Source of the DNA: Thermoplasmata archaeon | GTDB lineage: Archaea; Thermoplasmatota; Thermoplasmata; Lutacidiplasmatales; UBA184 | Direction of reading: 5' to 3' | Length of the DNA stretch: 8,728 nt | Assembly: GCA_021823085.1 (NCBI GenBank) | Contig: JAKAPG010000063.1 | Span: 1 to 8,728 of the forward strand | Shown: piece by piece, positions 5,985 through 8,728 of the stretch | How positions within the stretch are numbered: the stretch's first letter is position 1 | Layout of the letters: each line of letters begins with the position of its first letter | The notes under the pieces: model-generated | Told to the model about the DNA's origin: nothing | What the model saw: only the letters and a program-made list of their open reading frames with translations | Database searches by the model: none | Position numbers and translations under genes: made by a program

Positions 5985-6713
5985 ATGGCCGGGTCGATGG
6001 TCCGGTGGCAGTGCGAGGCGCGCGGGCTGGTGCAGCGGGTCGGCTACCGCGACCGGGTGCGCCGCACGGCGAAGGAGCTCGGCCTGACCGGATGGGTGGA
6101 GAACGACGCGGCGGACGAGGATCGGGTGGTCTTCGAGGCGCAGGGTCCGCAGGCGATGGTCGAGCGGCTGCTGCGGGCGGTAGAGGGTCCGGGAGGTCTC
6201 AGCGACGCGAAGGAGGTCCGACGGCTGGGGGAGCCGGCGGTGGTGGAAGGGGACCGGGGATTTGCGATTCGGCGTGGGGGTGACGTCCAGGAAGCGATGG
6301 CGGAGCGGATGGACGAGGCGGCGTTGTACCTAGGGGCCTCGCTGGAGGTGGGTCGGGAGACGTTGTCGGTCTCGAAGGAGACGCTGGCCGTTTCGAAGGA
6401 GACGCTAGGGGTCTCGAAGGAGACGCTGGCCGTTTCGAAGGAGACGCTCGGCGAGGTTCGGACGGGGAACCGGAAGCTGCTGAAGAAGATGGAGGAGGGG
6501 ATCGCGGGCACGAGGAGGCTCCATCGGGAGGTGACGCGGCGGTTCGACCGGACCGACGCAGCCTTCGGGCGGGTGGGCACGATGCTGGGGAGGATCGACG
6601 GGGACCTGAAGGGGCTGACGCGGGCGTTGCTGAAGGTGGCGGTCGGGTCGGCCAGGTCGCGTCGGGCGGTCACGGCTCGAGGTCGTTCTCGGGTCGTTTC
6701 TCGGAAGCGATGA
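5985..6713 (+). CDS. acyP: Acylphosphatase-like protein with heptad-repeat tail
   Basis: A 242-residue protein. Residues about 6-95 match acylphosphatases, which hydrolyse acyl phosphates: G14-L-V-Q-R-V-G-Y-R22 aligns with the G-x-V-Q-G-V-x-F-R loop, and K-E-L-G-L-T-G-W-V-E-N40 with the second motif. The two catalytic residues, Arg (R22) and Asn (N40), are kept, but the loop Gly after V-Q is Arg (R18). A plain acylphosphatase is about 90-100 residues. Here the domain is followed by a linker and five copies of E-T-L-x-V-S-K (residues 125-159), then a charged helical region (GNRKLLKKMEEG ... MLGRIDGDLKGLTRALLKV) and a basic tail. The tail suggests oligomerisation or partner binding. ATG 5985 is chosen over ATG 5997; no clear Shine-Dalgarno or TATA box is visible. 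The long open frame upstream to 5439 is antisense to copy C and is rejected. The 3' end overlaps repeat copy D. Confidence 0.8.
   Translation: MAGSMVRWQCEARGLVQRVGYRDRVRRTAKELGLTGWVENDAADEDRVVFEAQGPQAMVERLLRAVEGPGGLSDAKEVRRLGEPAVVEGDRGFAIRRGGDVQEAMAERMDEAALYLGASLEVGRETLSVSKETLAVSKETLGVSKETLAVSKETLGEVRTGNRKLLKKMEEGIAGTRRLHREVTRRFDRTDAAFGRVGTMLGRIDGDLKGLTRALLKVAVGSARSRRAVTARGRSRVVSRKR
6357..6461 (+). repeat. 21-bp tandem repeat, five units
   Basis: Five in-frame 21-base units starting gagacg, encoding E-T-L-S-V-S-K, E-T-L-A-V-S-K, E-T-L-G-V-S-K, E-T-L-A-V-S-K and E-T-L-G-E-V-R. Units 2 and 4 are identical at every base; units 1 and 3 differ from them at a few positions. Spacers are absent, so this is a coding minisatellite and not a CRISPR array. 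Unit number could vary between strains. Confidence 0.95.
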
Positions 6714-6775
6714 GCTTGCCGAGCCAGCCGTAAGCCTGGCCCGAGTCAGACCGGGGCACTTGACGCGGTCGACGT
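6694..6775 (-). pseudogene. TERQ-domain gene remnant, copy D
   Basis: On the minus strand the stretch reads V-D-R ... C-P-G-L-T-R-A and, after a one-base deletion, Q-A-Y-G-W-L-G-K-L-I-A-S-E-K-R, corresponding to the second half of the repeated domain. The first half (A-T-E-R-Q ... H-W-G) is missing. It is the most diverged copy. Its distal end overlaps the last codons of the acylphosphatase-like gene on the other strand, and no cargo gene follows it on its own strand. Confidence 0.65.
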
Positions 6776-6870
6776 TCCAAGAGGACATCGGTCTACGTGC
6801 CATGGCTCGGACCCCTAATCTAAGCGACCTCGTAGCCGCCCGACATCCACGAGTCTGGTCCAGCAGCCGC

Positions 6871-6879
6871 CTTATACCA
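6871..6879 (+). promoter_or_regulatory. TATA box for leaderless gene
   Basis: The AT-rich cttatacca stands in GC-rich surroundings, and its centre is about 24 bases before ATG 6898. That is the spacing expected when transcription begins at the start codon itself. Confidence 0.65.
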
Positions 6880-6897
6880 CGAGGGGATAGACGACGG

Positions 6898-7059
6898 ATG
6901 GTTTCCGAAGAGGATGTCGAGCGGACCCGCCAGGCCATCCAAGAACGGGAGCGGATGATGGCGTCCATCTTCTCAGAACATCGACGTCTCTTTGAACTGC
7001 TCGGTCAGCCCGTAAAGGACGAACGAACCCAGGTCTCCACGGTTCCGAGCGGAAGCTGA
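6898..7059 (+). CDS. 53-residue helical protein, leaderless
   Basis: A small acidic/basic helical protein, MVSEEDVERTRQAIQERERM followed by MASIFSEHRRLFELLGQPV. It has no Cys, metal site or membrane segment, and I do not recognise the family. The start is chosen from the well-placed TATA box at 6871-6879, not from the longer frame open from 6760. Its last 55 bases overlap the 3' end of the convergent Doc-like toxin gene (7005-7256, minus strand). As a compact gene with its own promoter next to a toxin that lacks an obvious antitoxin, it is a possible antitoxin, but this is inference from position only. Confidence 0.55.
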   Translation: MVSEEDVERTRQAIQERERMMASIFSEHRRLFELLGQPVKDERTQVSTVPSGS

Positions 7060-7256
7060 TCCCAATCCATCCTGCGAAGAAACGCTGCGATCTCCGCGTC
7101 GCTCACGGTGGGCCGCTTCCCGAGCCGTTGCGTGAGGAGGAGGTACGCCGCGGCCGTCCGATGGTTGCAATCCATGAACGGATGGCCGCACACGATGAGG
7201 TGGACGACTTGGGCGACCGTGGGGAGGTCGAAGGTTCGCCGGGCGTTCGCCTCCAC
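7005..7256 (-). CDS. doc: Doc/Fic-family toxin, possibly 5'-truncated
   Basis: From GTG 7256 the frame gives 83 residues. H25-P-F-M-D29-C-N31-H-R33-T-A is the Fic/Doc motif (H-x-F-x-D/N-x-N-K-R-T), with Cys and His at two usually Gly/Ala and Lys positions. The following T-A-A-A-Y-L-L-L helix also fits Doc. Doc toxins phosphorylate elongation factor EF-Tu; Fic relatives add AMP. A typical Doc is about 120-130 residues, and the sequence just upstream in frame (FDIGGEHH-TKEIRDEG) looks like native Doc N-terminus, so GTG 7256 probably trims the protein. The frame stays open upstream to 7484, straight through repeat copy E, but contains no ATG, GTG or TTG there. No Phd-type antitoxin is visible. 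The Lys-to-His change could reduce activity. Confidence 0.75.
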   Translation of the reverse strand: MEANARRTFDLPTVAQVVHLIVCGHPFMDCNHRTAAAYLLLTQRLGKRPTVSDAEIAAFLRRMDWDQLPLGTVETWVRSSFTG

Positions 7257-7345
7257 TAGGGTTTCGGCGATGTGATCGACCGTCCCCTCGTCCCGTATCT
7301 CCTTTGTGTGATGCTCTCCGCCTATGTCGAACGTGCGATGCCAAA

Positions 7346-7450
7346 CCCAGGCTTGGGTTCGGGTGAGAACGGGGTCTTCGGCGCGGTCGGGATCGACACC
7401 CCAGTGGAGGAGGGCGGTGCGCTGGCGTTCGGTGGCGGGAAGCGCGGGTT
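7346..7450 (-). repeat. Leader repeat, copy E (joined in frame to doc)
   Basis: The minus strand encodes N-G-E-P-A-L-P-A-T-E-R-Q-R-T-A-L-L-H-W-G-V-D-P ... D-P-V-L-T-R-T-Q-A-W, matching copies A and C. It then switches abruptly to Doc-like sequence with no stop. Similarity thus ends about ten codons earlier than in copies A-D, inside the domain. The expected start codon is lost: ATG 7488 is one base out of frame and an in-frame TGA lies at 7487-7485. Confidence 0.75.
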
Positions 7451-7639
7451 CTCCGTTCGGTTCCGGGCCATTCCTCGTTGGTTCTCATTCCCGGGAGTCA
7501 CCCGACGGCCGTTCGGCGGGGTGGGTTCCCGGAACCCGTACGATCGATTCGTTGCGCACCCGGGGCAGACGATGCACCGGCCCGCCGTCGAACGAATGCA
7601 GACCGACCCTCCGGTTTCAGCGGGAACCTCCCGAACCCT

Positions 7640-7647
7640 GAAATACG
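7640..7647 (+). promoter_or_regulatory. TATA-like box of the RHH/RelE-like operon
   Basis: The segment gaaatacg lies about 25 bases before ATG 7668 in an unusually AT-rich stretch, predicting a leaderless transcript. The palindrome at 7653-7666 lies between it and the start codon. Confidence 0.55.
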
Positions 7648-7652
7648 ATTTC

Positions 7653-7666
7653 CTATAGTACTATAG
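7653..7666. promoter_or_regulatory. 14-bp perfect palindromic operator candidate
   Basis: ctatagtactatag reads the same on both strands and ends two bases before ATG 7668. RHH antitoxins bind as dimers to short inverted repeats at their own promoters, so this is a natural self-regulation site. At this place, bound protein would cover the predicted transcription start. Confidence 0.65.
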
Positions 7667-7667
7667 C

Positions 7668-7892
7668 ATGACAGCCACAACGATTCAGGTTTCGGCGGAG
7701 ACCCGCAAGATGCTGGAGACGATGAAGGGCGGTGGGCAGACGTATGACGAGGTGATTCGGGGGCTCATCTTCGTTCGCGCCCACCCGTTGACATGGGAGG
7801 AGATCGTGCGGCGGGCCTCCGAGCCGGGCCATCCCGTAGAGCGGCTTTTGAGGAAGAGCCGGGCGCTTCGCAGCCGGGCCGGGCTCCCGTAG
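7668..7892 (+). CDS. Ribbon-helix-helix antitoxin
   Basis: A 74-residue protein with the archaeal VapB-like RHH layout: the strand TATTIQVS (2-9), helix AETRKMLETMKGGG (about 10-23), then TYDEVIRGLIFVRA (second helix). The T-T-I-Q-V-S-x-E-T and Y-D-E-V-I-R motifs are characteristic. The basic C-terminal half (HPVERLLRKSRALRSR) likely contacts the partner toxin. The start lies directly after the palindrome and at leaderless distance from the TATA-like box. The next gene begins nine bases after its stop, so the two form one operon. Confidence 0.82.
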   Translation: MTATTIQVSAETRKMLETMKGGGQTYDEVIRGLIFVRAHPLTWEEIVRRASEPGHPVERLLRKSRALRSRAGLP

Positions 7893-7901
7893 CGCGCGCC
7901 G

Positions 7902-8237
7902 ATGTTCCCGGTCCAGACCACGGAGAGCGCCGACACCGACTTCGTCACCGAGCTTCCCCTGAGCGTTCAAGCGACGTTCGATGCCGCCTTCTCGATCTTC
8001 CGCCGGTCGGAGACGCCGCTCGTCTCGGGCGTGGGCTGGCACGTCGAGGAATTGCGACAGAAGCAACGGCTCTATCCCGAGGGGATGTTCTCTCTGCACG
8101 TCGGCCCCGTCTTCCGCGGACTCTTCGTGCGCCAGGGCGCAGTGCTCAAGTTCTTCGCGTTCGGAGCCCATCGCGAGCCGAGAGATGTGTATGCGAAGCT
8201 CGGCGAGCGCCGGGGCGACCGGACCTCATCGAGGTGA
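7902..8237 (+). CDS. Probable RelE-superfamily toxin
   Basis: A 111-residue protein following the RHH antitoxin. The C-terminal half has the RelE/HigB-type strand order: MFSLHVGPVFRGLFVRQG (about 63-80), VLKFFAFGAHREPRDVYAKL (about 82-101), where S-L-x-V-G-x-x-F-R and G-x-H-R-x-x-x-D-V-Y recall the S-L-R-V-G-x-Y-R and G-H-R-x-x-V-Y motifs of RelE/ParE folds. The first half is helical. RelE family members cut mRNA on ribosomes and ParE members poison gyrase; which applies here cannot be told. The gene order supports a toxin. Overall similarity is modest, so another toxin fold is possible. Confidence 0.6.
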   Translation: MFPVQTTESADTDFVTELPLSVQATFDAAFSIFRRSETPLVSGVGWHVEELRQKQRLYPEGMFSLHVGPVFRGLFVRQGAVLKFFAFGAHREPRDVYAKLGERRGDRTSSR

Positions 8238-8397
8238 GGGGTCGGGCGCATGCGCGATCACGCGCGCCGTACGGCGATCCGACCGATCGTTCTGAAGGAA
8301 GACTCGACGGCCATAGTATTACCGGTCGAGCGAAGGAATCGCGCAGCCTCCGGTTCTGACGTCGGGGCCAGAGCTTCCGACTTCGACAGCTTCTCCG

Positions 8398-8487
8398 TCA
8401 CTTCACGTACTTCTCGACGAACCCGTAGTGCTTCATACGCTGGTGAGAGGAGATGGGAATCTTGCGCGCGCCGGCAAGGCGCTCGGC
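8398..8487 (-). other. 29-codon orphan frame, possible gene relic
   Basis: Between stops at 8490-8488 and 8400-8398 the minus strand reads A-E-R-L-A-G-A-R-K-I-P-I-S-S-H-Q-R followed by MKHYGFVEKYVK. This has a natural amino-acid mix unlike the surrounding frames. The only ATG leaves 12 residues. I read it as the surviving 3' end of a lost gene, family unknown. Confidence 0.25.
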
Positions 8488-8535
8488 CTACGCGTCGTCT
8501 CGTACTGACCTAGTAGTGGCGGGGCGTCCATCCGC

Positions 8536-8573
8536 CCGGTCGCCGGTTCGGGCTCCGGCGGGAAGACGACCGG
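8536..8573. repeat. Nested inverted repeat
   Basis: ccggtcg (8536-8542) pairs with cgaccgg (8567-8573), and inside it ccgg (8543-8546) pairs with ccgg (8555-8558) around an eight-base loop. It is GC-only and could form a stable stem, but chance stems are common in DNA this GC-rich. Confidence 0.4.
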
Positions 8574-8578
8574 TGGGC

Positions 8579-8614
8579 AGGCTTCGGTGCGCCGAAGTCC
8601 TTGCGGCGAAGCCT
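8579..8614. repeat. Inverted repeat with alternative inner hairpin
   Basis: aggcttcg (8579-8586) is the exact reverse complement of cgaagcct (8607-8614). An alternative, tighter hairpin pairs cttcgg (8582-8587) with ccgaag (8592-8597) around tgcg. The two structures exclude each other. No T-run follows, so a classic terminator is not indicated. Confidence 0.45.
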
Positions 8615-8635
8615 CCTCACGCGCTCGTGACCGTC

Positions 8636-8722
8636 GTCGACGCGACGCTCGACGACTGGACTGCGGAGCACGATGGCGCGCCCGGGGGCCGGGGTCTTCC
8701 GGCGGCGTCCGGACGGGAGGGG
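8636..8722 (+). repeat. 87-bp perfect direct repeat, right copy
   Basis: Identical to 9-95. On its left the native sequence gtcgtcga (8633-8640) extends it into an inverted repeat with tcgacgac (8649-8656); the left copy lacks the outer bases because adapter-like sequence replaces them. The right flank (8723-8728) resembles an adapter start. Confidence 0.9.
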
Positions 8723-8728
8723 AGGTCG

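Larger units (their letters stand above)
8238..8635. other. Gene-poor region with hairpins and a coding relic
   Basis: About 400 bases without a convincing gene. Plus-strand frames here are Arg/Ser-rich and look like noise. The minus strand has a 29-codon open stretch (8398-8487) that reads like protein, then two tandem inverted-repeat structures at 8536-8573 and 8579-8614 just before the right 87-bp repeat. If the element is circular, this region joins the MHWHVKG frame and would be its main non-coding part, so it could contain an origin or an RNA gene; no iteron-like repeats are seen. Confidence 0.4.

Noticed and set aside
6357..6461. Short regular repeats as a possible CRISPR array
   Set aside because: Units are 21 bp, contiguous, in frame and without spacers; they encode a heptad repeat within a gene.
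7498..7680. 60-residue minus-strand frame between leader copy E and the RHH gene
   Set aside because: It starts inside the RHH gene, reads back through its promoter and operator, and has noise-like composition (Arg/Ser/Gly-rich).
7653..8171. Long minus-strand frame opposite the RHH and RelE-like genes
   Set aside because: The plus strand has recognisable RHH and RelE-like motifs, a promoter and close gene spacing; the minus frame is a His/Arg/Leu-rich mirror.
8543..8558. tRNA T-arm resemblance (ggttcgggctcc)
   Set aside because: The loop is eight bases rather than seven, lacks the conserved A, and no acceptor or anticodon stems surround it.

Overview
The window looks like archaeal DNA, most likely from a GC-rich member of the Thermoplasmatota. 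Three things suggest this. The large surface protein carries repeats of the type V-T-F-T-E-x-G-L-P-S-G-T-x-W-S-V, which I associate with secreted proteins of that group. Several genes have an archaeal TATA box about 25 bases upstream of a start codon with almost no 5' leader. The toxin-antitoxin families present (MNT/HEPN, AbrB/PIN, RHH) are typical archaeal sets. The lineage is an inference; no rRNA or tRNA is present to confirm it. No replication gene, integrase or transposase could be recognised.

Layout. The left end (1-256) holds a minus-strand reading frame that runs off the edge. It is followed by a TATA-like site near 286-296 and a long plus-strand gene (360-2471) for a membrane-anchored, seven-module surface protein. 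From 2524 to 5711 nearly everything is on the minus strand: a coupled set of three uncharacterised genes (3573 to 2524), a HEPN/MNT toxin-antitoxin pair (4413 to 3702), a broken repeat-leader gene (4660 to 4398), an AbrB/PIN (VapBC) pair (5394 to 4789) and a small leader gene (5711 to 5355). Next come a plus-strand acylphosphatase-like protein with a seven-residue repeat tail (5985-6713), a 53-residue plus-strand gene with a clear leaderless promoter (6898-7059), a minus-strand Doc/Fic-type toxin (7256 to 7005), and a plus-strand RHH antitoxin plus probable RelE-like toxin (7668-8237) with a 14-bp perfect palindrome at its promoter. The rest (8238-8635) is non-coding or decayed and contains hairpins.

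The most unusual feature is a dispersed, same-orientation repeat family of at least five copies (A-E, around 3405-3647, 4491-4687, 5545-5785, 6694-6775 and 7346-7450). It encodes an approximately 42-residue domain with the pattern A-T-E-R-Q ... L-L-H-W-G-V-D-P-D-R-A-E-D-P-G-L-T-R-x-Q-A. Four copies lie directly upstream of, and pointing into, a different module: A before two uncharacterised genes, B before MNT/HEPN, C before VapBC, E in frame with Doc. D is an isolated, frameshifted remnant. This looks like an array in which a common leader segment is joined to different toxin-antitoxin cargo.

The ends of the window carry the same perfect 87-bp sequence (9-95 and 8636-8722). The 8 bases before the left copy equal the end of a standard Illumina adapter, and the 6 bases after the right copy resemble the start of the adapter on the other side. 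The simplest reading is a circular molecule, or a repeat closed on itself, of 8627 bp with sequencing remnants at the join. If so, this is a small toxin-antitoxin-rich circular element.
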